DNA of 64,000 nt. It comes from Gossypium raimondii (taxonomy: Eukaryota; Streptophyta; Magnoliopsida; Malvales; Malvaceae). Position numbers and translations under genes: made by a program. The notes under the pieces were generated by a model. The model was given only the letters and a program-made list of their open reading frames with translations. It was not told the origin of the DNA and did no database searches. Of the stretch, positions 23,449 through 36,299 are shown piece by piece (position 1 is the first letter of the stretch; every line of letters begins with the position of its first letter). The stretch lies in assembly GCF_025698545.1 (NCBI RefSeq), contig NC_068576.1:49448390-49512389 (forward strand), read 5' to 3'.

Positions 23449-24166
23449 ATAATGCTTTGGTACGAAGAGATCCAATTTTGCCTTCAGCAAACGTGAATTG
23501 GAAGACAACAAAGCCCATTGGAACATTTTCCTCATTGGAAATATTCATGACTACAATCAATTTTTCTTCTAATCCTTTAAAGACTATTAAAAAAAATTGA
23601 AATCTCTAAGGTCATGTAACAATCTCCTCAAACGACAATGTGTTTGTTTCATTCGCTTTGACTATATGGTCTAATCCAATGTTCATCCATTAAGAGGGCC
23701 CTTGATTGTTGATGGGATAGATTCTCAACACATACCTCAACTTTGATCTTTTCACATCGCTTCCTATCTATATCCAAATTTAAGGCTTATCGGTGGAATA
23801 TCTCAAGTCTTCAATTGCACCTAATTAGGGTAAGTTGCAAGTGACATACTTCAAGTGGGTGACAATGTTAGTCACCCATGCAACATCCACTTCCTAAGGG
23901 TCTGTGTTGATAAAATCTTTAGAGGTCTCTTATCGTAGGTTGCACTATCCAACTGGAGGGTGGCACCAAGAAGTAGATTGACTTCCGCTATGAACGCATC
24001 TGCAAAATCTACATTCGATGTGGAAAAATAGGAAACTTTAGGAATAGTTACCCTCATGACAACTTAGAAATTGAAAACATGATAAATGCTCAAATTCAAC
24101 ATTCAATCTACATTCAGCATGTACCTATAGTTCCAGATTGTTTTTATTCCATGCGCATGTATAGGT
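23449..24166 (+). pseudogene. LINE ORF1 (zf-CCHC_4 type) fragment and flanking remnant
   Basis: About 720 bp between two LTRs. At about 23985-24060 one + frame reads Y-E-R-I-C-K-I-C-I-R-C-G-K-I-G-N, which matches the zinc-knuckle region of plant LINE ORF1 proteins that carry DUF4283. About 80-150 bp upstream, a neighbouring frame reads L-R-V-C-V-D-K-I-F-R-G-L-L, similar to the segment that precedes that knuckle. The knuckle histidine is lost, and stops and frame changes intervene. The first ~190 bp (23449-23640) may belong to the same remnant but are not recognised. Confidence 0.5.
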
Positions 24167-26850
24167 TGTAACACCTCTAACCCGTATCGATCGCCAGAAT
24201 AAGGTTATAGAGCATTACCGGAGTTTACAAATTAATTTACAGACATTTCATTTCATCAAGCATCCATATTTATAACCAATCAAAATCAAAACATTAATGA
24301 GCTAAAGTTGGCCAATTTAACTTATACATGCCATTATAACCAGAATTAACTCATCCAAAATTACCGATAGAACCAATGGATAGCGTGATATATCTTCAAC
24401 AAGCTTCCAACCTAATCGAGCTTCCGATAATCATTTCAATGCATCTAATAATTATACATATTACCAATAATAATTCAATTCCAATAATAAAACACATATT
24501 TATATAATATTCATCACCAAATAACATTCACTTTAATTAAAATTATACAGAATATAGTTCATACGAACTTACTAGGCTAAATTACATAAATACCATAATT
24601 TAGGGATATTTTGGTAATTTTTTTTCCATGAATTTCCACCAAATCTTGATCTAAATTAGTATTTCATTCACTTTATTAATTTTAAATAATAAAAAATTCA
24701 TTTCATGCAATTTGGTCACTTTTTGATATTTTTACAAAATTACCCTTAAAATTTTTACTTTTATTCAATTCAGTCCCTGAACCTAAAACATGCAAATTAG
24801 CCATTTTTAATGAAAACTCATGCTATTTGATTAATCATATATTTTCCTCCTACCCCTCTCCATTCCACATCCTTAGTATATACATAATACCACTATTTAC
24901 TTGTTTACTCATAACAAGCTGTTCGCTTGAGTCATGGTCACTAAATCAATTATATCTTAAGCTACAGAACTTAGAATTGAAATCCATTAATTTTATTTGA
25001 AACAAGACTCACATATATTCTTACCATAAAATTTTCAGAATTTTTGGTTTGGCCAATAAGTACAGTTTATTCTTTAAATTCATCCATGTTCTATTGTCTT
25101 ATAGTTTCGACTCTTCTTCACTAAAAATTAATTATCTCCTCGTACGGGATTCGGATGATGTCACCATTTGTTTCTATTGAAAATAGACTCATTAAGAATT
25201 TAAACATATAAATTTAAGCCCCTAATTATTTTTATCCAATTTTTTATGATTTTCCAAAGTCAGAACAGGGGAACCCAAAATCATTCTGACCTTATCTCAA
25301 AAAAATTATTATATCTCATGATTTGCAATTCCATTGCTTACACCGTTTCTTCTATGAGAAACTAGACTCAATAAGATTTAATTTCACATTTTATTCATCT
25401 TCTAATTCGATTCCAAAAATTTTTGGTGATTTTTCAAAGTCAGACTATTGTTGCTATCCAAAACTATTTTACTGTAAAATTTTGATAATCAAATTTATAA
25501 CACCCTCCTTTCCTTTCTCTACAATATTTCCCATCACTTCCTCCTATTTCCTTCACTAACATATCAAGACATATAATCTTATATAATAAACTCTATTTTA
25601 ACATCAATTTCATACTTATTCAATAATATCAAACTAAAAATATATATTGAAATCTTGATGTTCATACTTGTCCTATTGATTTCAATCTTTAACTTGATTT
25701 TGTAACTAATTCCCTAACACTTAACATTCCATTTAAACTTCCTAACACAATACTTTTATTCACACATAAAATTTTTACACTTTACAGTTTAGTCCTTATT
25801 GTAATTTGAAATTTTCCACACATTCACTTTTTATATCATCACACTTCATTTGTATTCTCTTTTAAACATTCAAATTCACATAACTTATTTTGTTTACTTT
25901 ACAATTTATTCTCTTTTCTACTACTTCAATATACCATTTTAATTTTCATACATAATATTAGCACATTCACAATTAATTCAACTAATTAAGCATACTCTAT
26001 ACTTGATTAAAATTAACTAAAGTAAATTTCTTGAAGTACTTACCTTGTCTCTTTAATTTCCTCACTTTTTCTACCATTTTCTTCACTTTCACTTCCAATT
26101 TCTTTCTTCCAAGATGATATTTTAACTCTCTAATGTCTCTACTTCACTTCTTCTTTTGGGTGGTTATGAAAATTTCCAAAGAATTTGAAAGAAAATGTTA
26201 AATTTCATAGTAAAGGACCAAATTGTAAATAAAGCAAAACTTTCTTTCTTTCTCTCTTCTTCTCACGTTGGTGCATGAGAAAAATGGTGGGATGATGATT
26301 CTTCATCTTCCTTTTCTTATATATATACTAAATAAAATACTAATAAAATATCATTTAAAAATCAAATTAAAATTTTAATAAACTAATATTTATTTAATCT
26401 AAAATATCTCCAACACCATCATTATCTTCTAGATTTCTCTCTTCTAATTGACCATTTTGCCCTTCATAATCTTTAAAAATTTCATCCTTGAGTCATCACT
26501 TAATTTGATAAAATTACAATTTAATCCATCAAAATTGTTCACTTTTTCAATTTGGTCCTAATTCATCCATTTTCCTTAGTTTCTAGATTATTCCACCCTT
26601 AAAATATTTGCACTATTGGTCTTTCAACTTTTTCATATTTACACTTTACCCCCTCAAATTTTGAGTATTTACTCTTGATCAACAAAACTTTTCTCACTTT
26701 TGCGATTTAATCCTTTCTTGAATTAATATATCATAATGTACTTCCCAATGTTGCCATAACTCAAAATTTCCTTTTTTGTCACTTTATTTCTTTATTTTAC
26801 TATATTAAGGATACCTACTTTCTTACTGTAGTAATTTTCGGGATATTACA
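24167..26850 (-). mobile_element. Solo Ty3/gypsy LTR, copy 3 (2,684 bp) with TAGGT duplication
   Basis: It starts TGTAACACCTCTAACCC and ends GGGATATTACA. TAGGT stands directly before (24162-24166) and directly after (26851-26855), a perfect 5-bp target duplication, so this is a true solo LTR left by LTR-LTR recombination. It is noncoding. An internal stretch of about 500 bp (around 24990-25440) is clearly related to LTR copy 1 (around 17740-18180), while other parts differ. Confidence 0.85.
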
Positions 26851-27008
26851 TAGGTGGATTTTAAAGTTTCGGGAAGTGATTCGACATTCAATCTGCAGCC
26901 CTCGACTTAGCAAAGTTTGTATAGTCTCCCTATGTTTTTTTATAAATGGCATGGACCTAGCTTTTGAATTGGTTTTTGTAATGTATATGATCTCTTGGAA
27001 TATTGAAT
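26851..27008. other. Short stretch between LTR copy 3 and the full gypsy element
   Basis: No coding frame. With the gypsy element removed it continues at 35130, so 26851-27008 plus 35130 onward is the older host sequence into which both elements were inserted. Confidence 0.55.
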
Positions 27009-29726
27009 TGTAACACCCCCAAACCCCAAACCGTCGTCGGAACAGGGTTACGAGGCATTACCAGACATATCAAACAATTTACAAATAATTCTTAAATAAA
27101 TAACCAACATATTAAAATAAATCATGAATTCATATAAATTGTACTAATTGACTTCATTAATTTTTTTTTATAAATTTCGGCAGCATTTTTGCTTATTTTT
27201 ACATAAAACCCCTACAAATTTTAAATCGCAACCAAACCAATCCCAGTAATTCAACCAATACATTTATACACTTAAATTATACTTGACATATTGACATAAC
27301 AACTTAATTAATGAAAATCCTATTATCATTTCTAATTAATTCATAAAACTAATCAAGCCATTTCAATTCGATACCAATGCTATAAATAAATTCTACCATT
27401 TTACTAATATAATCATCAAAACATCAAATATTTTTTTTTACAACAAAATTATATAACATACCAAAATACCCATTATAATTCTTATGTACATGCCACTTTC
27501 AATTAAAGGAAGAAAACATCACCAAAATCTTTATGCTAGAGTCGGGATTGTCCTGGATGCTGAACCGAAACTCTGACCCCTTTTCAACCTGCGCACGGAA
27601 ACAACCGTACGCTGAGTATTTTATACTCAATGGTATTACCATAATTCAAATTATAATAGCAATAAAGAATTATAATTACCAAGCATGTAACTATCCGATT
27701 TTTTTTTAAATATCAATTAATTCATAAACTTTCATTATTTAACAATAACAATACAATTTTTAGCTATTCTTCAATCTCAATCACATATCACATGTAGCAA
27801 TTTCAATCACTACATAAACATTAAATTCATGCCTTTCATTTTCAATCTCAATTTCAATTCACAATTTTAAAATTTAAAATTTCTCATATTTAATACCACA
27901 ATCGATCAAATTCATTTGGTTTCCTCATTTCAATTATTCACCCTATTAACAATATGGACTTTGACGGATACACGGATTCCAACCCAAACACACCAGTACG
28001 ACACATTGTGCCTAAAATGGTACATAGTACCTGATCAGTATACGACACATAAGTGCCTGAAACGACACACGAGGTGTCTGATACGACACATAAAGTGCTT
28101 GATGTATGACACATAAAGTGCTTGATCGGCAAGGCTGATAAATCCTGTACTCTTCCAAATCTTATGGCATGCCAATTATATCCGACTCAGTCCGACTAGT
28201 TAATAGGGTATTTCAATTTCACAATCCAATTTTCAAGAATTCATTTTCAATATCAATTATACTTTTTCATCCACTAATCAAAACACAATTCAATACCAAC
28301 ACATACTTTTCAAATTCACATTTCAATTCAAATTCACTTTTTCATTTTCAATCACAATTCAATTCAAATTTACTTTTTCATTTTCAAGTCAATATTCATT
28401 TCAATTCCACACATATATCCATTATTCAATTGAATTTCTTTCAACTTAATAATAATACTTACCTTATATTTCACTTACCTTATTATTTACTTACCATACA
28501 CATAATTTAAATTTAACTTTAAAATAATAAATAATTTGAATTATAGTAATACAAACCGTGATTTTCTCGAGTTTACTCCTCGATAATCTTCTCTTTTCCT
28601 TTCTGTGCCGATGCTTCTGGTTCTTTGCTAGCTACGAAAATAATAATAATTTACACTATTAATTTCAGCACTAATTATGATAAATAATTGAATTTCTATT
28701 CAATTTCTTCCTTATTCTCAATTTAATCCTAACTAAGTTCACTTACTTTCCTAATTCAATTCACACTCTATTTCTATTCAAATTTCATCCAAACTCAAAT
28801 GTAACTATTAAAATTTCAGCATATTTTCCTAATTTCGAATTTGCCTCAATTTAGTCCCTAAAACATAAAACTTATAGTTTCTTTTACAATTTAATCCCTT
28901 CATCAATTCTAACTTAAAATTCATTCAATTAAATCCCTAATTCAACAATTTATTCAACATGAACCATGCTTAAAAACCTATGAACTTACAAAATATCAGC
29001 TTAATTCCATCAAAACTTTGTTTTAAAGCTTCTAAATCATCAAAACTAAATAAAAGGGCTTAATTGACTTACCAATCAAAGCTTTAAACCTTAAACATTT
29101 AGTTTTTCCTTTTTCTTTTCTTTCTTTCTTTTTCCTGCCCTGTTTCGAATGCCTCTGTTCTTTCTTTCTTTTTGTTTCTTTCTTTTGTTTTCTTTTATTT
29201 GTTCTCTAATTTAATTACTTTAATATAATAATAATTAAAACAAATATCTATTTAGTAATTAAATATAAGTATTACAAATGTATGTATTTTATTAATACAC
29301 TTGTATAAAATTATCACAATACATTTGTCTTTATTTAATTTATTTCTTAATATAATATTTATAGTATAACTAATTTAATAATATACTTTATAATTAATTT
29401 ATATATTTATATAAATAAATAATATAAAATCTAAGATTTTTACAATCTTATGCCGCCTCAAACTCCAAATGTGACTTAATTACCCATTTGGTCCCTATAA
29501 TTTTCCTTTAATTTATTTTAATCTATAATTAAACTTTCACTTCTATTGTAATTTAATCCTTTTTACTAATTACTCTTAATTAAGCTAAATTCACCTATCT
29601 AAAACCTAATTAAACACACAACTAGTCTAGTAAATATTTCTAATAATTATTTTTGAACTCAATTTACTAAGACGGAGGCCCGATATTATACTTTTTCGAT
29701 GCTCGTGAATTTTTTGGGTCATTACA
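27009..29726 (-). repeat. Left (full-length, 2,718-bp) LTR of the gypsy element
   Basis: It begins TGTAACACCCCC and ends GGGTCATTACA. The central part contains short tandem units around ACGACACATAAAGTGCTTGAT (about 28011-28125). The sense transcript runs on the minus strand. Confidence 0.9.
28011..28125. repeat. Short tandem repeat within the gypsy LTR
   Basis: Several imperfect units of about 23-32 bp built around GACACATAAAGTGCTTGAT. Its position corresponds to the minisatellites in LTR copies 1 and 2. Confidence 0.7.
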
Positions 29727-29753
29727 TTTCTCCCCCCTTAATAAATTTCGTCC

Positions 29754-32700
29754 TCAAAATTTACCTAAGAAGAGATGAAGATGTTGTGCTCTCATTGTCT
29801 CTTCCGGTTCCCAAGTCGCTTCTTCCACACTATGACTTCTCCATAAAACTTTGACTAAAGGAACCCGTTTATTTCTTAATTCTTTTACTTCTCGTGCTAA
29901 TATCTGAATCAACTCTTCTTCATAAGTTAAATCAGATCGAATTTCAATGTCTTTAGTGGGAATGACATGAGAAGGATCCGATCTATATCTCCGAAGCATC
30001 GAAACATGAAAAACATCATGAATTTTCTATAATTCTGGAGGTAAGGCTAATCGATAAGCAACAAGCCCAATTCTTTCCACAATTTCATACGGCCCAACAA
30101 AACGAGGACTTGATTTTCCTTTCCGACCAAATCTCAAAATTTTCTTCCACGGCGATACTTTGAGGAATACTTAATCACCAATGGAATATTCAATATCTCA
30201 TCGTTTCAAATCTGCATAAGGTTTCTGTTTGTCGAATGCGGCTTTCAGTCTATCTTTAATCTTTTTAACTGTGTCCTCTGTCTCTTGAATCAATTCCGGT
30301 CCAATCACTTTTCTTTCTTTTAATTCTGTCCAACATACTGGTGATCGACACCTTCAACCGTATAAAGCCTCATACGGAGCCATTTGAATACTAGATTGAA
30401 AAATATTATTATAAACAAACTTGGCCAATGGTAAATAACATTCCCAACCTGATTCAAAATCAATGACACAAGCTCGAAGCATATCTTCTAATATCTGAAT
30501 TACCCGTTCGGATTGTCCGTCAGTTTGTAGAGGAAATACAGTACTAAAATTAAGTCGAGTTCCCAACGACTCATGTAAATGCTTCCAAAATCTCGATGTA
30601 AACCGAGGGTCCCGATCTAAAATTATCGATACAGGAATGCCAGTAATCTAACAATTTTCCGAATATAAACCTCGGCAAGCTTTTGTAGTGACCAGTCGAT
30701 TCTAATTGTTATAAAATGAGCTAACTTTGTGAGTCGATCAAAAATTACCCATATGGCATTCTTTTTACTTATCGACAATGGCAATCCCATAACAAAATCC
30801 ATGGTAATGCAATCACATTTCCACTCGGGAATAGTAATGGGCTGTAACAAACTTGTCGGTACCTGATGTTCTGCTTTTACTTGTTGACAAGTTAGGCATT
30901 CACCAACATACTCGACTATATCTTTCTTCATCCTTGGCCACCAATACATCTCTCGTAGATCAAGATACATTTTTGTTCGATCAAAATGCAAAGCAAAAGT
31001 ACTATCATGCGCTTCTCGAAGAATTAGCTCCTTAATCTCAGAAGTAGCTGGGATACAAATACGGTTCCAGAATCTGAAACAATCATAATCATCAAAACTA
31101 AAATTTTCCACCGTACCATGTTGTACCATTTTTCTTTTCTTCATCAACTTTTCATCTTCTAGCTGTGCTACTCTGATTTGATCAAACATTATCGGCTTGA
31201 CTCTTAACTCAGTTAACAAACTTCCATCATCATTAATACTAAGCCGAGCAAACATTACCCGTAATTCAACCGCTGCTTTTCTTCTCAATGCATCTGCTAC
31301 CACATTTGCCTTTACTGGATGATAATCTATAACACAATCATAATCTTTCAGAAGTTCTATCCATTGTATCTGTCTCAGATTCAACTCCTTTTATGACAGA
31401 AGATATTTGAAACTTTTATTATCAGTGTAAATATAACATTTCTCACCATACAAGTAATGCCTTCAAATCTTCAATGCAAAAATTACAGCTGCTAGCTCCA
31501 AATCATGAGTCGGATAGTTATGTTCATGTGGTTTCAACTGTCGAGATGCATAAGCTATTACCTTTCCATCCTGCATTAATACACAACCCAAACCATTCAA
31601 AGAAGCATCACTGTACACTATGAAATATTTCCCCAACTCTGGTAATGTTAGAACTGGTGCCTCTGTCAAAATTTGTTTCAATGTCTCAAAACTCCTCTGA
31701 CACTGATTATCCCAGATAAATAGAACATTCTTTTGTAGTAACTTGGTCATCGGTAAAGCTATGTTCGAAAATCCATTTACAAATCTTCTATAATACCTAG
31801 CTAAACCAAGAAAACTGTGTACCTCAGATACATTATTTGGTGCTTTCCACTGAACAATTGCTTCAACCTTCTTTGGGTCAACTCTAATCCCATCAGCAGA
31901 TACGACATGTCCCAAGAATACTACCTCTAATAGCCAGAATTCACTTTTACTCAACTTCCCGTACAATTATTTTTCTCGCAAAATCTGTAACACAGTTCTG
32001 AGATGCTGATCATGCTCGAACTTTGACTTCGAATAAACTAATATATCATCAATGAAAACCACTACAAACTGATCTAAATACGGTTGAAAAATACGGTTCA
32101 TCAAATCTATAAAAGCAGCTAGAGCATTAGTCAACCCGAACGGCATCACCAAAAACTCATAATGACCATATCGAGTATGAAAAGTAGTCTTTGGCACATC
32201 ACTTTCCTTTACCTTTAGTTGATAATACCCGAACCTCAAATCAACCTTTGAAAATACTGATGCTCCATTCAACTGATCAAACAAATCATCTATACGAGGC
32301 AATGGATATCGATTATTGATCGTTACTTTGTTCAACTGTCGATAATTAATACATAATCTCATAGATCAATCTTTCTTCTTAACAAATAACATTGGAACTC
32401 CCCAAGGTGAAATGCTCGGTCTAATGAATCCACGATCTAGTAAGTCCTGTAACTGTACCTTTAACTCTTTTAATTTAGTGGGCGACATTCAGTAGGGAGG
32501 TATAGAGATCGGTGCTGTATCCGGATACACTTCTATAGCAAATTCAACCTCTCTGTCAGGTGGTAAGCCCGACAGTTCTTTAGGGAATACATCTGGAAAC
32601 TCACATATGGTCCTGATCTGACTACACTAATTTGCAACTGAATCAGAATTAATAACATATGCCAAATATGTTGTACAGCCCTGCTGAAGTAATTTATTAA

Positions 32701-34369
32701 CTTTTATCAATGAAGCAATACGCGCCGGTCCACTAGTACTAGTACTATTTACTTCAATTCGATCTCCATCATCTATCTGGATATTAAACCTCCTTTTGTA
32801 CCAATCCAAAATCACCCCGTATTTGGATAACCAATCCATACCCAATATTATATTAAAATCACCGAAAGGCATAATCAACAAGTCAACAGGAAACATTTTA
32901 TCACGTATCATCAACGGGCATCTCCGGCATACTCTATCTACAAACACAGTTTGTCCCAAAGGGCTAGACACTTCTATTAAAACTCTAGACGTTTCAAATT
33001 TTAACTTTCCCAACTCAACCAGTTTTGAATTAATATATAAATGTGACGACCCTGGATCAGTTAAAGCATAAACAGACTCAGAATGCAATAAAAATATACC
33101 TGTCACAACATCGTGGGCATCACCTTCTTCTCTTGTCCGAACTACATAGGCTCTGGCCGGTGCTCTTGCCTCTGACTACTGTGAAACTATGTCACTACTT
33201 CTCCGAACACCTCCACCTCTGGATACAGAACCACCTCTGTCAGAACCTCTACCTCGAGCAGTAGATACTGATCTTTGTGATGCGTCGGAAGTATTATTTT
33301 TATTTTTCGGACAGTCTTCAACAAAATGTTCTGTTGAACCGCAACGAAAGCAGCCTCTAGTCACTTTCCAACATTCACCTAAATGTTTCTTCCCGTAATA
33401 TCCACATTCTAAAATTTTCGCGTCCCTGGGTGGAGCTCTTACACTACCAGTGGATACTGTTATCTGTTTCCCCTGACTTCTATCCCCTCGATCAGATCTG
33501 AAACTTGACCTCCAACCACCTCTAGATTCTCGAGATCTTTTCGGTAAAGGATTGGAAATAGTAATGTCAGCTCGTTTCCCAGTTAATCTAGCTATCTCAG
33601 GCTTTTTATCCAAACCCAACACCTGTTCTACCATATTCGCTCTCTATACTAAATCTACAAATTCTATAATTCAGTGTGACACCGGCTGTACCCTGATCTC
33701 ATCTCTCAAACCCCGAAGAAACCTTTTACAACTATCAGCCTCTATCGGTATGAACTCGGAAGCATATCAGCTGAGTCTAGAAAATTCACGTTCATAATCT
33801 ATAACTGACAGATTACCTTGTTTCAACATAAAAAATTCCTGCGTCTTATCTTCAATATACAGTTCCCCAACATATTTCTTTTGGAATTCTTTTTTGAAAT
33901 AAGTCTCATGTCACATGTTCTGTAGGCAGATGTCGTATTACAGATTCCCACCACAAATATGCTTCTCCTTGCAGTAGAGAAACAACACAGATCAAGCTCT
34001 CTCGGGGCGTACATTCTAATTGCTGCAAAACTCGTTTAGTTGATTCCATCCAATTCTCTGCAGTGGATGGATCAATTCCCTTAAAACCCAAAAATTCAGT
34101 AGCACCGTATTTCTTTAATTCTTTAATTGGGGCTTGTCTAGTAGTAGGAGTATATGTCGTAGTAGGTACAGTTCCCGCTACTCGTTACAAAGCATTGGCT
34201 ATAATTCTTAGTAAATGGGATTCATCTCTGTCTCTAACATTTTCCCGTTCTATATTAGGAGGTTGGTTACCTAATGGATTTACACTCGGTGTAGCTGATC
34301 TGTTTCATCTAATTCTCTATCTCTGATATACATTTCTTGATCTACATCTTCCACGTGTTCATTCGACAT
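29754..34369 (-). pseudogene. Gypsy gag-pol polyprotein, fragmented
   Basis: Order on the minus strand: gag from ATG 34369, stopped early near 34285; a gag core near 33906-34091 (M-E-S-T-K-R-V-L); and a CCHC knuckle C-F-R-C-G-S-T-E-H-F-V-E-D-C near 33300. Then come an aspartic protease with D-P-G in place of D-S/T-G (32627-33106), reverse transcriptase with F-I-D-D (31967-32362), and the connection plus RNase H domain (31463-31966). The integrase has an H-x-H...C-x-x-C zinc region and the D-F-V-M-G-L-P core (30354-31384), and the tail is chromodomain-like with V-L-W-R-S-H...A-T-W-E-P-E (29754-29999). Stops and frame changes separate nearly all blocks. Integrase plus a chromodomain places it among plant chromoviruses; a Tekay/Del-like lineage is likely but not proved. 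Confidence 0.9.
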
Positions 34370-34500
34370 TTTAACTATAAAACAAAACAAATAATTATAT
34401 CAGCTTCCAAAGATCCCGACTCAGTTTGAGTCGACAGTGGCATGTACATCTAGACTCAACTCCGAGCCCGATTTAGTTCAATAATTGGCTAAACTTGATA

Positions 34501-34512
34501 GCTCTGATACCA
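34501..34512 (-). other. Primer-binding site (initiator-Met tRNA)
   Basis: GCTCTGATACCA on the + strand, which is TGGTATCAGAGC in element sense, 5 bp inside the 5' LTR. This is the standard plant LTR-retrotransposon primer site. Confidence 0.9.
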
Positions 34513-34517
34513 CTAAA

Positions 34518-35124
34518 TGTAACACCCTCTAACCCTAAACCGTCACTGAAATAGGGTTACGAGAAATTACCGGACATATAAAAAATTTACAAATAATTCT
34601 TAAATAAATAACCAACATATTAAAATAAATCATAAATTCATATAAATTTTACTAATTGACTTCATTTTTTTTTTATAAATTTCGGCAGCATTCTGCTTAT
34701 TTTTACAGAAAACCCCCTGCAAATTTTAAATCGCAACCAAACCAATCCCAGTAATTCAACCAATACATTTATATACTTAAATTATACTTGACATATTGAC
34801 ATAACAACTTAGTTAATGAAAATCCTATTATCATTTCTAATTAATTCATAAAACTAATCAAGCCATTTCAATTCGATACCAATGCTATAAATAAATTTTA
34901 CCATTTTACTAATATAATCATCAAACATCAAATAATTTTTTTTACAACAAAATTATATAACATGCCAAAATACCCATTATAATTCTTATGTACATGCCAC
35001 TTTCACTTAAAGGAAGAAAACATCATCAAAATCTTTATGCCGGAGTCGGGATTGTCTCAATTTACTAAGACAGAGGCCCAATATTATACTTTTCTGATGC
35101 CCGTGAATTTTTTGGGTCATTACA
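34518..35124 (-). repeat. Right (607-bp, internally deleted) LTR of the gypsy element
   Basis: It matches the left LTR from its start up to GGAGTCGGGATTGTC (about 35056), then jumps to the last ~70 bp (TCAATTTACTAAGAC...). About 2.1 kb of the left LTR (about 27552-29660) is missing here. Only one or two bases of microhomology are visible at the joint. Confidence 0.9.
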
Positions 35125-36299
35125 TGAATAGGTAAATGTCAATTGAAATTTATGTTTATGAAATGTTAAGTTGTCAAATGCATATATGATCTATAGTTTA
35201 AATGGTTCTAAGGTTGAAATTGTCTTGTGTATTATGGTCAGTTTTGAATGTTGAATGGTTATGTTGTTGAATTTGATGATGATACAATTATGGTAGTTTA
35301 TTAGGTGGCTACCATGTGAGACTTTTGAAAAGTCACGTCGCGAAGTTGGACTCTTAACGTCATGACGAGGGGAAGGAAGTGAGTTACGCTACGACCTGGA
35401 ACTCCCGAAGTCGCGACATTGGATTATCAAAAGAGTTTTCATAAGCTCGTATAAGACTCAAATATGAATGTATAATATACTTAATAGCATGTGTAAATAG
35501 TTAAAATTGAATTATAATTGATCGTAGTTGTTCCGACAACAAATGTGACATATCGTAACTTGGACCCAACAATTGTGTCGAATATGGTGCTTTACAGAAA
35601 CATCAAATACTAGAATCAATTTGTTTAGTTTGAGGCATTAGGTTATTGCATAGGTTAATGGTTTGTATAGATTAGTATTGTGCATTTTATTTGCTTATTT
35701 GGATAAATAAAACCAAATAGAATATTAATAAATAGTTGATTTTGGTGAAATGGGTGGCTATGGTTGTGTAGCTGGAAAGATTTTAATAGCATTGAGGAGT
35801 GTCGACTTCAGCACAGCAGTGAAGAGAAAGAAGATCCAAGGGCTAAAAATAAAAGGAAGACTTAAAAGACTCATAGGGTTGACTTGACTGACTCAGCCAG
35901 AGTTGACTTGTATATTTCTTTGAAATTTCCCTGTAGTGTGTATTCATGGCATGGCGTGGGGTATACGATGGAGAAAAACAACCAGTTGCAGCGTCTGCTT
36001 TGGTTCCATACTTCACTTTAAACAATCCAATTTCTCTCTATCAATATTAACATATTATCACGCACGTTCAAAGAAATTACAAAAAACTGACCTAAATATT
36101 ACATTTGGAAAAAAGAGAGCAAATGACAAAAGGCACTATGTGGCCATCAAATAACATATTAAAAGCAAAGGCCCAGTCAACACTAACCATGAATATTCCA
36201 CACGGTTATGAGCTTATAAAACATATCAAAATATTAGTTCTATTTAATTATGAACTAATTAAATATCCAAAGCTTCCTTCACATCCCTCCGCCACAACA
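35125..36299. other. Region upstream of the SOBIR1-like gene
   Basis: 35125-35800 continues the old sequence interrupted by the gypsy element. It contains words such as AAGTCACGTCGCGAAGTTGG and GTCGCGACATTGG typical of old LTR DNA, without a usable reading frame. 35900-36299 should hold the promoter and 5' UTR of the kinase gene. An in-frame extension upstream of 36300 is open but lacks a signal peptide at its start, so it is not counted as coding. Confidence 0.5.

Larger units (their letters stand above)
27009..35124 (-). mobile_element. Ty3/gypsy chromovirus, 8,116 bp, with TGAAT duplication
   Basis: The termini are TG...CA LTRs: left 27009-29726 (3' LTR in sense) and right 34518-35124 (5' LTR in sense). 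TGAAT flanks both outer ends (27004-27008 and 35125-35129). Next to the right LTR, 34501-34512 is the complement of TGGTATCAGAGC, the initiator-methionine tRNA primer site. Next to the left LTR, about 29727-29740 is a polypurine tract on the sense strand. Between them lie gag, protease, reverse transcriptase, RNase H, integrase and a chromodomain-like tail on the minus strand, all interrupted. The two LTRs agree at roughly 94 percent by eye where they align, but the right one lacks about 2.1 kb. The element is therefore non-autonomous and moderately old. Confidence 0.93.

Noticed and set aside
28169-28510. 113-codon ORF in the gypsy LTR
   Set aside because: Composed of Asn, Phe, Ser and Ile from AT-rich repeats (TTCAATTC words); it is LTR sequence.
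36105-36299. In-frame N-terminal extension of the SOBIR1 ORF
   Set aside because: The start at 36300 gives the signal peptide and a length of 641 aa, equal to the Arabidopsis protein; the extension would bury the signal peptide.
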